NCBI GenBank assembly: GCA_015488855.1
Contig: WFMY01000080.1
Span: 1 to 9,927, forward strand
Length of the DNA: 9,927 bases
Direction of reading: 5' to 3'
Source: Helicobacteraceae bacterium
Lineage (GTDB): Bacteria > Campylobacterota > Campylobacteria > Campylobacterales > Sulfurimonadaceae
Below, piece after piece: positions 1-6,713 of this stretch. A program made the translations under genes and the position numbers. Position 1 is the stretch's first letter. Every line of letters starts with the position of its first letter. Under the pieces are notes generated by a model. That model did not search any database. It was not told the origin of the DNA and saw only the letters and a list, made by a program, of their open reading frames with translations.

Positions 1-2
1 AA

Positions 3-512
3 AACTTTGTAGCAGCGCACCCAATGACTGGCACCGAAAACTTTGGTCCAAGTGCAGCTATAGGGGGTTTATACGATGGTCATGTTGTTGTTCTTTGTAA
101 CCTAGAGGAAAGTGGAGAACTTCAGCAAAATGTAGCCAAAAAAATATTTAAAGCATTAGGGATGAAAAAAGCATTTATGAAGGCTGATGAACATGATAGA
201 CATGCGGCTTTCATATCTCACATGCCTCATGCCATCTCTTATTCACTTGCAAATACTGTTATGAACCAAGAAGACAAGAAAAATATTATTGCCTTAGCTG
301 CGGGTGGTTTTCGCTCCATGAGTCGTCTGGCAAAAAGTTCCCCTTATATGTGGGAAGATATCTTTAGACAAAACAAAACGAACCTACTCGAAGCAATAGG
401 ACTCTTTGAGGATGAACTCACTAAGCTCAAACAAAATATCATTGATGAGCAATGGCAAGATCTCCACAAAACTATAGAATCTGGCAAAAAGCTTCATGAT
501 ATTTTAGACTAA
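3..512 (+). CDS. tyrA: Prephenate dehydrogenase (TyrA), C-terminal part; 5' end outside the window
   Basis: This is the C-terminal 169 residues of a TyrA-type dehydrogenase, which oxidatively decarboxylates prephenate to 4-hydroxyphenylpyruvate with NAD(P)+ in cytosolic tyrosine synthesis. The frame is open from the first bases, and the reading NFVAAHPMTGTENFGP matches the family's HPM-G-E--GP loop at the end of the nucleotide-binding half, so the ATG at 24 is internal and the Rossmann domain lies upstream. Further on, EHDRHAAFISHMPHAISYSL is the characteristic helix of the all-helical C-terminal domain (HD---A--SH-PH). The family is usually about 270-290 residues, so roughly 60% is visible. 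It ends in TAA at 510-512, and no ACT or chorismate mutase domain follows. Identity is from motifs; an arogenate-preferring enzyme of the same fold cannot be excluded. The next gene on the strand follows with no real gap. Confidence 0.9.
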   Translation, partial: NFVAAHPMTGTENFGPSAAIGGLYDGHVVVLCNLEESGELQQNVAKKIFKALGMKKAFMKADEHDRHAAFISHMPHAISYSLANTVMNQEDKKNIIALAAGGFRSMSRLAKSSPYMWEDIFRQNKTNLLEAIGLFEDELTKLKQNIIDEQWQDLHKTIESGKKLHDILD

Positions 513-571
513 AAGACAAGCCTATTAGATACTTACAACTAGACTTTATCCGTGGTAGTGCTATTGTTTTA
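496..571 (+). other. Coding 5' extension of the DUF1624 gene without a normal start codon
   Basis: The frame of the downstream membrane protein is open back to 500, just after a TGA at 497-499. Codons from 506 read RLKDKPIRYLQLDFIRGSAI, which is the conserved N-terminus of DUF1624-type proteins (R---LDFIRG--I--M), so this DNA is evidently coding. Yet no ATG, GTG or TTG occurs in that frame between 500 and 571. An ATG at 496-498 in another frame reads ATG ATA TTT TAG. Dropping one T of the T4 run at 502-505 would fuse that ATG to the extension and give a protein of about 238 residues. The possibilities are a one-base homopolymer error or recent mutation, +1 slippage at TTT-TAG, or an ATT start at 524. 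The extension overlaps the end of tyrA. Confidence 0.6.
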
Positions 572-1213
572 ATGGTATTTTTTCATCTGTCTTTTGATTT
601 AAATAATTTCCACTTTATTCATATTGACATTTATCACGCACAAGAGTGGGCATATTTACGCAAAGTTATTCTTATTTTATTTTTAGGAAGTGTTGGTATC
701 TCTCTAGTTTTAGCCAATAAAAACACTATAAACATTGCTAAAGTAAAAAAGCGTTTTTACCTACTTGCAGGGGCTTCCTTACTTATATCTATCGCAAGCT
801 ATATCACATTCCCAAAAACATATATATACTTTGGTGTCTTACATTTTATTATGATAAGTTCTCTTTTGGGTTTATTATTTATCAGGCATGAATATATAGC
901 ATTAATTTTAGGTTTAATAATTCTTATACTTTTCAACTTAAATCTTATAAATATGCATCCACTTTATAATAGTGTTCAACCCATACTAAACCTACCTCTA
1001 AGGACTGAAGATTTAGTACCCCTCATACCATGGTTCGGGGTCGTACTTATTGGTATATTTATAGGAAAGAAAAAACTTTTTTTATTTCCTTTAGCTCACA
1101 ACAAATTCTCTTTAGGCGTAAGTTTTTTAGGCAAACATGCTCTTATTATATACCTAATGCATCAAGTGTTTTTATTTGGCATCATTGCGGGTGCTGATCA
1201 CTTTTTACACTAA
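572..1213 (+). CDS. DUF1624 / HGSNAT-type multi-pass membrane protein (putative acyltransferase)
   Basis: This is a very hydrophobic protein resembling the bacterial DUF1624 family, related to the catalytic domain of heparan-alpha-glucosaminide N-acetyltransferase and to other membrane acyltransferases. From the first ATG it has 213 residues; including the in-frame upstream coding stretch it would be about 238, a normal family length. Seen in the sequence: MVFFHLSFDL near the start, with the family's His in the first helix region; about six further membrane segments; a PLIPWFGVVLIGIFIGKK loop-helix that is typical of these proteins; and a last helix with LGKHALIIYLMHQ, matching the family's C-terminal LG-HSL-IYL-HQ. 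Starting at 572 would cut off the conserved first part, so 572 is only the earliest canonical start. The substrate is unknown. The gene is convergent with batD, with eight bases between the stop codons. Confidence 0.75.
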   Translation: MVFFHLSFDLNNFHFIHIDIYHAQEWAYLRKVILILFLGSVGISLVLANKNTINIAKVKKRFYLLAGASLLISIASYITFPKTYIYFGVLHFIMISSLLGLLFIRHEYIALILGLIILILFNLNLINMHPLYNSVQPILNLPLRTEDLVPLIPWFGVVLIGIFIGKKKLFLFPLAHNKFSLGVSFLGKHALIIYLMHQVFLFGIIAGADHFLH

Positions 1214-1221
1214 AAACAAGT

Positions 1222-2649
1222 TCATGAGATACCATATCTCGCAACTATCTCTTTTAATTGTTTTTTATCAATCATTTTTTTGCTCTCTGCATAAAAATTA
1301 ATTTCAATAGTCTCTAAAATTTCAGCTACTTGTAAATCATCTTTATAAGGGAGCAATTTTATAAACAACATTTTTTCATCTTTCATATCTAATACTTTTG
1401 ATTTTTTTGACTTTTGAAATGGTTTTACAAAGGATAAAAAGATCCCAATAACTATACCAAGAAAAAATATAATACTTCCATAGAGTGTAGAAACTTTACA
1501 ACTATTTCCATCGCTTTTTACACTCTCTTGTTTTTCTACTTTTGCTTTTTTAAGATTTAAAGTTTCTTGTTTTAGCTTAGAACCTTGCACCTTAATATAA
1601 AATCCTTTCGTTTGTATCGTTTTAATTTTTTTTGTTTTTGGATTAAAAAACTTTAGACTAAATGGGGGAATAGTAAAATTACTATCTGAGACAAAAGCCA
1701 TCTTTTGTGTCAGAACTCCGTCTACTATATTGATCTTTTCATCAAAAATGCTTACCCCATCAATGACAGGTTTAAAACTTTTAATATCTTCTAAATTACC
1801 CTTACCTACAACTTTTATATTAAGATTTATTGCTTTATTTGCTTTTGTAGTATCTTTATCTATCTCTGCTGTAATTTTAAAATCTCCAACTAAACTTAGA
1901 CCATTTGGAAGGGTTTTAACATTAACTACCAGTTCATTAGAATAATAAGACTTCCATTTTATTCTCGATATAACACCCGCCCAAGGATCTCTTGTGTGGG
2001 TACGAAAAGCTATACGCATTTGAGCTGAAGTGATTTTTAGATCTCCTACTCGTTGTGCTGCAAGTCTATAAATCTTTTCTGTTATGGTGTACCCATCTTT
2101 TTTGTATCGTTTTGATTTAGATTCATCTTTAACCCAAAATCCATTAAAGTTTGGAGCAATAAATTCACTATCTAGAGCCTCAGCATCATTACGCTGTTTA
2201 AATAATAATTTCATTTCAAAAGGCTCACCTACATAAACCTCTTTTTTATTACTTTGTAAAGTCAAAACAAAAGGGGTGTCTTTTGTAATCTTTTGCTTAG
2301 AGACTTTTACTTTCACACTGTTTGTCTTCACCATCCTAGAATCTATCTCTACTTCAACAGGCGCTATCACACAAGACTTTTGTGGTAAAAATTTATAAGA
2401 AAATATGTAACTTTTTGTCATTGTTCCATTGATCATTTGGATGCTTGTTTGGGTTCCTGTAGAGATAACATTTTCTCCACAAAGTGTAGCTATTGTAGGT
2501 CTTACAATGTTATCTCCATTGAGCATAATCTCGTAAGTTACCATCTCTCCTCTCTGCACATCTGATGCATCAACAGTTGCAATAATTTTTGCCAATAACG
2601 GAAACTGTACTAAAAATATAACTATTAAAATCTTACCAAGGTTTTTCAT
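1222..2649 (-). CDS. batD: BatD-like exported, membrane-anchored protein
   Basis: This is the last gene of the bat operon and encodes a 475-residue BatD-family protein. It begins with a signal sequence (KNLGKILIVIFLVQFPLLA, about residues 2-20), followed by ATVDASDVQRGEMVTYEI, the typical first strand of BatD. Repeated beta-rich, probably Ig-like periplasmic modules follow, including VGKGNLEDIKSFKP (about 281-294), a BatD hallmark. One membrane segment at about 388-408 precedes a roughly 65-residue cytosolic helical tail. The start at 2649 is preferred because AGGAC lies five bases upstream and the signal peptide begins directly; TTG at 2667 or ATG at 2661 would add a basic stretch. It overlaps the preceding gene by 17 bases. 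Cysteines at 57 and 93 sit in the first module and could pair. The biochemical role of BatD is not established. Confidence 0.87.
   Translation of the reverse strand: MKNLGKILIVIFLVQFPLLAKIIATVDASDVQRGEMVTYEIMLNGDNIVRPTIATLCGENVISTGTQTSIQMINGTMTKSYIFSYKFLPQKSCVIAPVEVEIDSRMVKTNSVKVKVSKQKITKDTPFVLTLQSNKKEVYVGEPFEMKLLFKQRNDAEALDSEFIAPNFNGFWVKDESKSKRYKKDGYTITEKIYRLAAQRVGDLKITSAQMRIAFRTHTRDPWAGVISRIKWKSYYSNELVVNVKTLPNGLSLVGDFKITAEIDKDTTKANKAINLNIKVVGKGNLEDIKSFKPVIDGVSIFDEKINIVDGVLTQKMAFVSDSNFTIPPFSLKFFNPKTKKIKTIQTKGFYIKVQGSKLKQETLNLKKAKVEKQESVKSDGNSCKVSTLYGSIIFFLGIVIGIFLSFVKPFQKSKKSKVLDMKDEKMLFIKLLPYKDDLQVAEILETIEINFYAESKKMIDKKQLKEIVARYGIS
1226..1240. terminator. Short hairpin at the convergent gene ends (weak terminator candidate)
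   Basis: GAGATA-CCA-TATCTC is a perfect 6-bp inverted repeat lying in the last codons of batD, between the convergent tyrA/DUF1624 and bat operons. Read on the minus strand it is followed eight bases later by GTTTTTAG, and on the plus strand by T-rich but interrupted sequence. The stem is short and A+T-rich, and neither side has a T-run directly after it. It is therefore only a candidate for bidirectional termination. No better terminator is visible at this junction. Confidence 0.25.
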
Positions 2650-4534
2650 TTTTGTCCTCATTTTCAATGGTTTGTTCGTTAAGTCTATACAGATAAGTAT
2701 TTTGGTGTGAATTAAGCTTGTTAATCCATTTATCCTCTTCTGCTTTACTCATCTCTTTTTTTGACTTCTCAGCTTGGGAATTACCATTTTTATCTTTATT
2801 TTTATCTTTTGTCTCTTCTTTTTTAGTTTTATCTTTTATCTCTTTTGCTTGTTGCTTTGTATCCCCACCCTTGTTTTGATCTTTTTGGTTTTTCTCATCG
2901 CCATCAGCTTTTTCATCTGATTTTTTATTATTATCTTGTTTTTTATCATCAGATTTTGAATTATCATTTGGTTTATTCTTTTTAGTCTTATCCTCTTTTT
3001 TTGAGTTTTTATTTTTATTCTTTGTCTTATCTGCTTTATCTTGGTTGTCACCTTGTTCATCGGTTTTTCGTTCTTTCGTCTCTTTATCTTTTTCTTTATT
3101 TTTTTCTTTTTTATTTTTCTTTGATTTTTCTTTCTCTTTTTCTAGGGCTTTTTTTACAGCCTCTAGATCCTCTCGTGTTTCTTTATTTTCTTTTATTTTG
3201 AGTGATTGTTCATAATACTTTAGCGCTTTTTCTAAAGTATTTTTTGTTCCCAAGCGAACAAAAGCATTCCCCATATTTGATAATTTTTTTGCTACTTGAT
3301 ATTTGTCCTGCAGTTTTGCTTGAGAATAAAGACTTAAAGCTTTAAGATAATTTTTCTCTTTATAATATGCATTTCCTGCATCATAATAAGCTTGAGGACT
3401 ATTGCTCTGCTTTGCGTATTCTTCATAAAGTTTCCCAGATGCATTATAATCTTGTGTATCATAGAGTTTTTTTGCATCTTTGAGCTGCATAAAGTCCAAC
3501 AACCCAGCTTCGGATGGAGTAGAACTCAACATCAACACAAATAGGACAAATACCGAAGCAGGTAGATTATATTTCTTTTTTAGACTGATTGAGCTTAACG
3601 CAATAAGTAAAATAATCAGAGCCAACGCAATAGGATAATAAAATAAGGCAATATATCTTTGTATCTCTTGACTTTTGAGCTCTTTATGCTCTGAATTATC
3701 TATAATCTCTTTGAGCATAGTTTTAATATCTTTTGATGATGTAGTATTTTGAATATATGTACCACCTGTCTCTATGGCAAGCTTTGAGATAGCTTCATTG
3801 AGTGAAGAGATGATTATATCTCCATCATATTTGATAAAAGAGCCATCTTCTTGCTTAATAGGTGCACCAGCCTCTGTTCCCATACCAAGAACATAAACCA
3901 CAATTGAGTTCTTTTTCGCATAAGCTATCTCTCTTGAGAAGTCATTTTCGTCACCACCATCACTCAAAATAAGGAGGTATTTTTTATCCGTATTGGTATC
4001 ACTTTTTGCCACAGTTTTAAGCATGGTAAGAAAGTTCGTACCTTTTTGTGTAATACTCGTTGTATCTAGCTTAGAGAGCAAAAAGGAAACGGCCCTATTA
4101 TCAAAACTCAAAGGGGAGACAAGATAGGAATTTTTTGCAAATGCAATCACACCCACTCTATCTTTAGTGGCTTTTTGCAAAAGATAGAGTGCTTTTTTCT
4201 TAGCCAAACCAAGTCGATCTGGATACACATCTTGTGCTAACATAGAATCCGAGATATCAAGGGCAATAATAATATCTGCACTGCTAGACTTGACTTTTAT
4301 CGTACCATTTTCTATCACTGGCTCTGCTAATGCAACAATAAGTAAAACTCCTACTAAAAAAAACAAAGCATTTCTTGCTTTGAGAGTAAGAGAATTTGCA
4401 CTCACTCTCAATTTGTCCATCACATCTTGGGAGAAATAATGTTCTTGTGATTCTTTTTGGGTCAATAAAAACCCAAAAAGTACAATAAGGACTGGCAACA
4501 TATAGTATAAAAATTCAGGATGTAAAAATATCAT
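2633..4534 (-). CDS. batB: BatB-BatC fusion: membrane VWA domain plus TPR and lysine-rich linker
   Basis: 633 residues. Two membrane helices (about 9-25 and 54-73) precede a von Willebrand A domain (about 86-280) with an intact metal site: D93-I-S95-D-S97, T166 and D192 (SDGGDEN). A third helix at about 294-317 and a further hydrophobic stretch at 324-338 ending STPSEAG follow; the latter resembles the signal peptide of a once-separate BatC. TPR-like repeats cover about 350-450 (AYYDAGNAYYKEKNYLKAL; NMGNAFVRLG). Residues 461-600 are low-complexity, with 49 lysines by hand count, and an ordered tail (DKWINKLNSHQNTYLYRL, ending KPW) closes the protein. The VWA domain lies between helices near the membrane, and the TPR probably faces the periplasm to bind partners. 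ATG at 4534 directly follows the batA stop, with AGAGGA upstream. VWA-TPR fusions of this kind are common in bat operons. Confidence 0.88.
   Translation of the reverse strand: MIFLHPEFLYYMLPVLIVLFGFLLTQKESQEHYFSQDVMDKLRVSANSLTLKARNALFFLVGVLLIVALAEPVIENGTIKVKSSSADIIIALDISDSMLAQDVYPDRLGLAKKKALYLLQKATKDRVGVIAFAKNSYLVSPLSFDNRAVSFLLSKLDTTSITQKGTNFLTMLKTVAKSDTNTDKKYLLILSDGGDENDFSREIAYAKKNSIVVYVLGMGTEAGAPIKQEDGSFIKYDGDIIISSLNEAISKLAIETGGTYIQNTTSSKDIKTMLKEIIDNSEHKELKSQEIQRYIALFYYPIALALIILLIALSSISLKKKYNLPASVFVLFVLMLSSTPSEAGLLDFMQLKDAKKLYDTQDYNASGKLYEEYAKQSNSPQAYYDAGNAYYKEKNYLKALSLYSQAKLQDKYQVAKKLSNMGNAFVRLGTKNTLEKALKYYEQSLKIKENKETREDLEAVKKALEKEKEKSKKNKKEKNKEKDKETKERKTDEQGDNQDKADKTKNKNKNSKKEDKTKKNKPNDNSKSDDKKQDNNKKSDEKADGDEKNQKDQNKGGDTKQQAKEIKDKTKKEETKDKNKDKNGNSQAEKSKKEMSKAEEDKWINKLNSHQNTYLYRLNEQTIENEDKNEKPW
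2655..2658 (-). promoter_or_regulatory. Shine-Dalgarno sequence that decides the batD start
   Basis: AGGA on the minus strand, five bases before the ATG at 2649 and inside the end of the preceding gene, is the best ribosome binding site among the three in-frame start candidates. The TTG at 2667 and ATG at 2661 have only A/T-rich sequence ahead of them. Confidence 0.55.
2735..3154 (-). other. Low-complexity Lys/Asp/Glu/Asn coding tract (BatB-BatC linker)
   Basis: These 140 codons (residues 461-600) contain 49 lysines plus mostly Asp, Glu, Asn, Gln, Ser and Thr, and only three large hydrophobic residues (Leu464, Ile566, Met595). The first 30 residues are Lys/Glu-rich and could form a charged helix continuing from the TPR; the rest should be disordered. 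The coding strand is strongly purine-rich, so the plus strand shows long T/C runs. The motif repeats loosely (KDK, KNK, KSD), with no exact tandem unit seen. Confidence 0.85.
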
Positions 4535-5461
4535 TTAGTTATATCCTCTTTTATTTCTAAAAAACACATAAAGCATCAAAGCGAAAAATGAGATAAACAG
4601 AGGAAACATATAGTAATATCTAAAATTTGTAAAAGTTTCATTTTCTATCTCTGATTTTTCTAACTTGTTTATCTTTGCATATACTTCGCTCAGTTCATTT
4701 GCACTTGCAGCACCAAAAGCGACACCACCTGTTTTTTTTGCAATATCAATCAATACCTCTCTGTTGTATTCATTTGCTCTACCTATCCCGATAGGATACA
4801 CTTTAACCTTCTCTTTTTTAGCCAAATCAATAGCAGCTTGATAAGGAAATTTACTATCTGGGGTATTAAACCCATCTGTTAATAAAATAGCTATTTTAGT
4901 TTTTGACTTACTCATTTTAAGAAGGTTTACACCCTGAGCCAAAGATTCGTACAGAGCTGTATATTTTCCTGCCATCCCTAGATAGAGGTTCGAAACTATC
5001 CCTTTGAGAATGTTTGTATCATAAGTCAGAGGTGAAGCGATGAAAGAATATGCCCCAAATACAACAAGCCCCATATTGTCATTTTTTCTTTTTGAGATAA
5101 AATCAGAAACTATTGACTTTACAACATCAAAACGAGTTGCATTAGGGTGAGAGCTATCAAAACCTTTTGCCTGCATAGACTGTGATGCATCTAAGATAAG
5201 TGCTATTTCATATCCATTTTTAGGTTCTAGCTTATATGGCTCATCTTTGACAGGTGACATCAATGCTAAAACTAACATAACAATCCCCAGCCATTTTAAA
5301 AACCAAAGTAATTTTGATGCACTCACCGTGTTACTCATAAACTGTGCAGTATGTGGAAAATAGATAGAAGGTATTTTCATCTTGCACAGAGTAGCACAGA
5401 GTATGAAGAACAAAAGAAGTAATGCTAAACTTGGAAATTCAAAGTATATCCCCTCAAACAT
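4535..5461 (-). CDS. batA: BatA-like membrane-anchored VWA protein
   Basis: 308 residues with the standard BatA layout: an N-terminal hydrophobic segment (about 11-26), a second helix (51-70, ending in the family-typical ALMSP), a VWA domain (about 85-265) and a C-terminal helix (283-301) with a short basic tail. The metal ion-dependent adhesion site is complete: D91-A-S93-Q-S95, T168 (KYTAL) and D196 (LLTDGFN). The domain is thus likely to bind a divalent cation and a partner protein at the membrane. The ATG at 5461 is chosen over the TTG at 5464 because AAAGGG lies seven bases upstream and the TTG adds only one residue. It overlaps the preceding gene by eight bases, and its TAA is followed immediately by the ATG of the BatB-BatC gene. 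It probably pairs with that second VWA protein and with MoxR. Confidence 0.9.
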   Translation of the reverse strand: MFEGIYFEFPSLALLLLFFILCATLCKMKIPSIYFPHTAQFMSNTVSASKLLWFLKWLGIVMLVLALMSPVKDEPYKLEPKNGYEIALILDASQSMQAKGFDSSHPNATRFDVVKSIVSDFISKRKNDNMGLVVFGAYSFIASPLTYDTNILKGIVSNLYLGMAGKYTALYESLAQGVNLLKMSKSKTKIAILLTDGFNTPDSKFPYQAAIDLAKKEKVKVYPIGIGRANEYNREVLIDIAKKTGGVAFGAASANELSEVYAKINKLEKSEIENETFTNFRYYYMFPLFISFFALMLYVFFRNKRGYN

Positions 5462-5870
5462 CAATCATCCCTTTGTAAAGTTCAATATACCCTAGCGTTT
5501 CATCATCAAAAGCATCTACACTTTTTTTATATTTATACTGTTCTAATCGAGCTACAATATTGGCATACATCCCTGCCTGTCGCTCACCATCATCTTTAAA
5601 TATATATCCATAATCTGTGATAGCATATGCTGCTTTTTTTGTCTCTTGTAAGTCTATACCTTGTAAAAGCTTATAATGCTCTTTTCTTTGGTTATACGCA
5701 TTTCTTTTTTGAATATATTTATAAAGAAGATAGGCTAACGCTCCAAAAACAACAAGAGCAAAAATGAGAGTTCCAAGAAAATAATAAAATGAATATTCTT
5801 GCACTTCTACTATATCTTTAATATCATGAAGAGGAATATCATATATCTTTTTAGTTAAATCTTTCATCAT
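5454..5870 (-). CDS. Small one-helix membrane protein, DUF4381-like by position and layout
   Basis: 138 residues. A short N-terminal segment contains IYDIPLHDIKDIV, a single strong membrane helix spans about 29-50 (FYYFLGTLIFALVVFGALAYLL), a basic stop-transfer stretch follows (KYIQKRNAYNQRK), and an 80-residue helical domain faces the cytosol. In many MoxR/Bat operons this slot between DUF58 and batA is held by a DUF4381 protein with the same layout: an L-DI-P motif, one helix, then a domain with alternating Leu/Ala helices. Overall similarity looks weak, so this is an assignment by context. ATG at 5870 overlaps the upstream TGA (ATGA), with GAGGG four bases ahead; a second ATG directly follows. 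It may tether or regulate the VWA proteins, but no function is established. Confidence 0.72.
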   Translation of the reverse strand: MMKDLTKKIYDIPLHDIKDIVEVQEYSFYYFLGTLIFALVVFGALAYLLYKYIQKRNAYNQRKEHYKLLQGIDLQETKKAAYAITDYGYIFKDDGERQAGMYANIVARLEQYKYKKSVDAFDDETLGYIELYKGMIDV

Positions 5871-6697
5871 CGACCCTCAAACAATCTTCTGAGATTGACG
5901 CTTGGAGTATCATCTGTATACACCTTAGTAAATCTAACTTGATGCTTACGAAATGTCTCAAAAAGATTATGATCATGCTGATGCACTTTATATGCGTAAG
6001 CCTCTACGCTTGATCTGTTAAAGTCTCCTTCTAAGACTGCTCCACTCTCAGGATCAACTAAAGAAGCAAATCCCATTTGAGGGGGTTTTTCTTCAAATTT
6101 ATCTCTCACCACAATGCATACTAGCTCATGTTTTTTTGCTAACAATTTAAAATCTGGTATCTCAAAAAAATCACCTACCATTAAGATAAGAGATTTACGC
6201 TTTAGCCTTTTATAAAGGGTATCTGCTATCACTTTAAAGTCAAGCTTTTTCCCTAGTGCATCAAACTCAAGAATATCATTTGTGAGAGTTTGTACTTGGT
6301 GTACTTTTTTACTTGGTTTTAAATGATGTTCTAGTTTATCTGTAAAGATGTATGAACTCAGGAGATCTCCATTTTTTACAGTTGAAAAACCTAAAAGCGC
6401 ATTGACATCAGCGATAACCTCTTGCTTAAACTTATCACTTCCAAAATGAACACTTCCATTTAAGATGGAGACTAAAACAACATTAAGTTCTCTCTCCTCA
6501 CGAAATATCTTAATAAATGGTTTTTGCATCTTCGCTGTAATATTCCAATCAATATGACGAATATCATCGCCACTTTGATATTCACGAAGTTCTATAAAGT
6601 CATACCCCTCACCTTGAAAGATAGAGGGATTGTTGCCTACCATTTCGCTAAAGACCTGTCGCCTTGCTCTTACTAAGATTTTTTTTAGTTTACTCAT
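5867..6697 (-). CDS. DUF58 protein of the MoxR/Bat operon, with a degenerate VWA metal site
   Basis: 276 residues, no membrane segment, so cytosolic. The DUF58 signature is clear at about 38-54: R-E-Y-QSGDDIRHIDWNITA. After it comes ERELNVVLVSILNGSVHFGS (68-87), which aligns without gaps to the VWA-like strand usually reading ERELxVxLLLDxSxSMxFG. The metal-binding Asp is Ile78 here, the first Ser is Asn80, and only the second Ser (82) remains. A later strand, LILMVGDFFEIP (about 175-186), keeps an Asp. Proteins of this family regularly sit next to moxR and are thought to link the ATPase to VWA partners; the mechanism is not known. The start at 6697 has only a weak ribosome site but begins well ahead of the conserved domain, 16 bases after the moxR stop. 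Confidence 0.9.
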   Translation of the reverse strand: MSKLKKILVRARRQVFSEMVGNNPSIFQGEGYDFIELREYQSGDDIRHIDWNITAKMQKPFIKIFREERELNVVLVSILNGSVHFGSDKFKQEVIADVNALLGFSTVKNGDLLSSYIFTDKLEHHLKPSKKVHQVQTLTNDILEFDALGKKLDFKVIADTLYKRLKRKSLILMVGDFFEIPDFKLLAKKHELVCIVVRDKFEEKPPQMGFASLVDPESGAVLEGDFNRSSVEAYAYKVHQHDHNLFETFRKHQVRFTKVYTDDTPSVNLRRLFEGR

Positions 6698-6713
6698 CTG
6701 TGATTATCTTAAT

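Noticed and set aside
24..26. ATG at 24 as a tyrA start
   Set aside because: The codons before it read NFVAAHP and continue the conserved HPM-G motif, so the gene is cut by the window edge rather than starting here.
1730..1945. Plus-strand 71-codon frame inside batD
   Set aside because: It is antisense to conserved BatD sequence, with no Shine-Dalgarno or recognisable protein features.
2649..2667. Upstream TTG (2667) or ATG (2661) as the batD start
   Set aside because: They would put extra charged residues before the signal peptide and lack a ribosome site; the ATG at 2649 has AGGA five bases ahead.
2836..3201. Open frames on both strands across the lysine-rich linker of BatB-BatC (74 and 66 codons)
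   Set aside because: They arise from the A-rich, stop-poor low-complexity DNA, have no ribosome sites, and encode repetitive Lys/Ile/Asn or Phe/Leu/Ser strings. The BatB-BatC frame explains the region.
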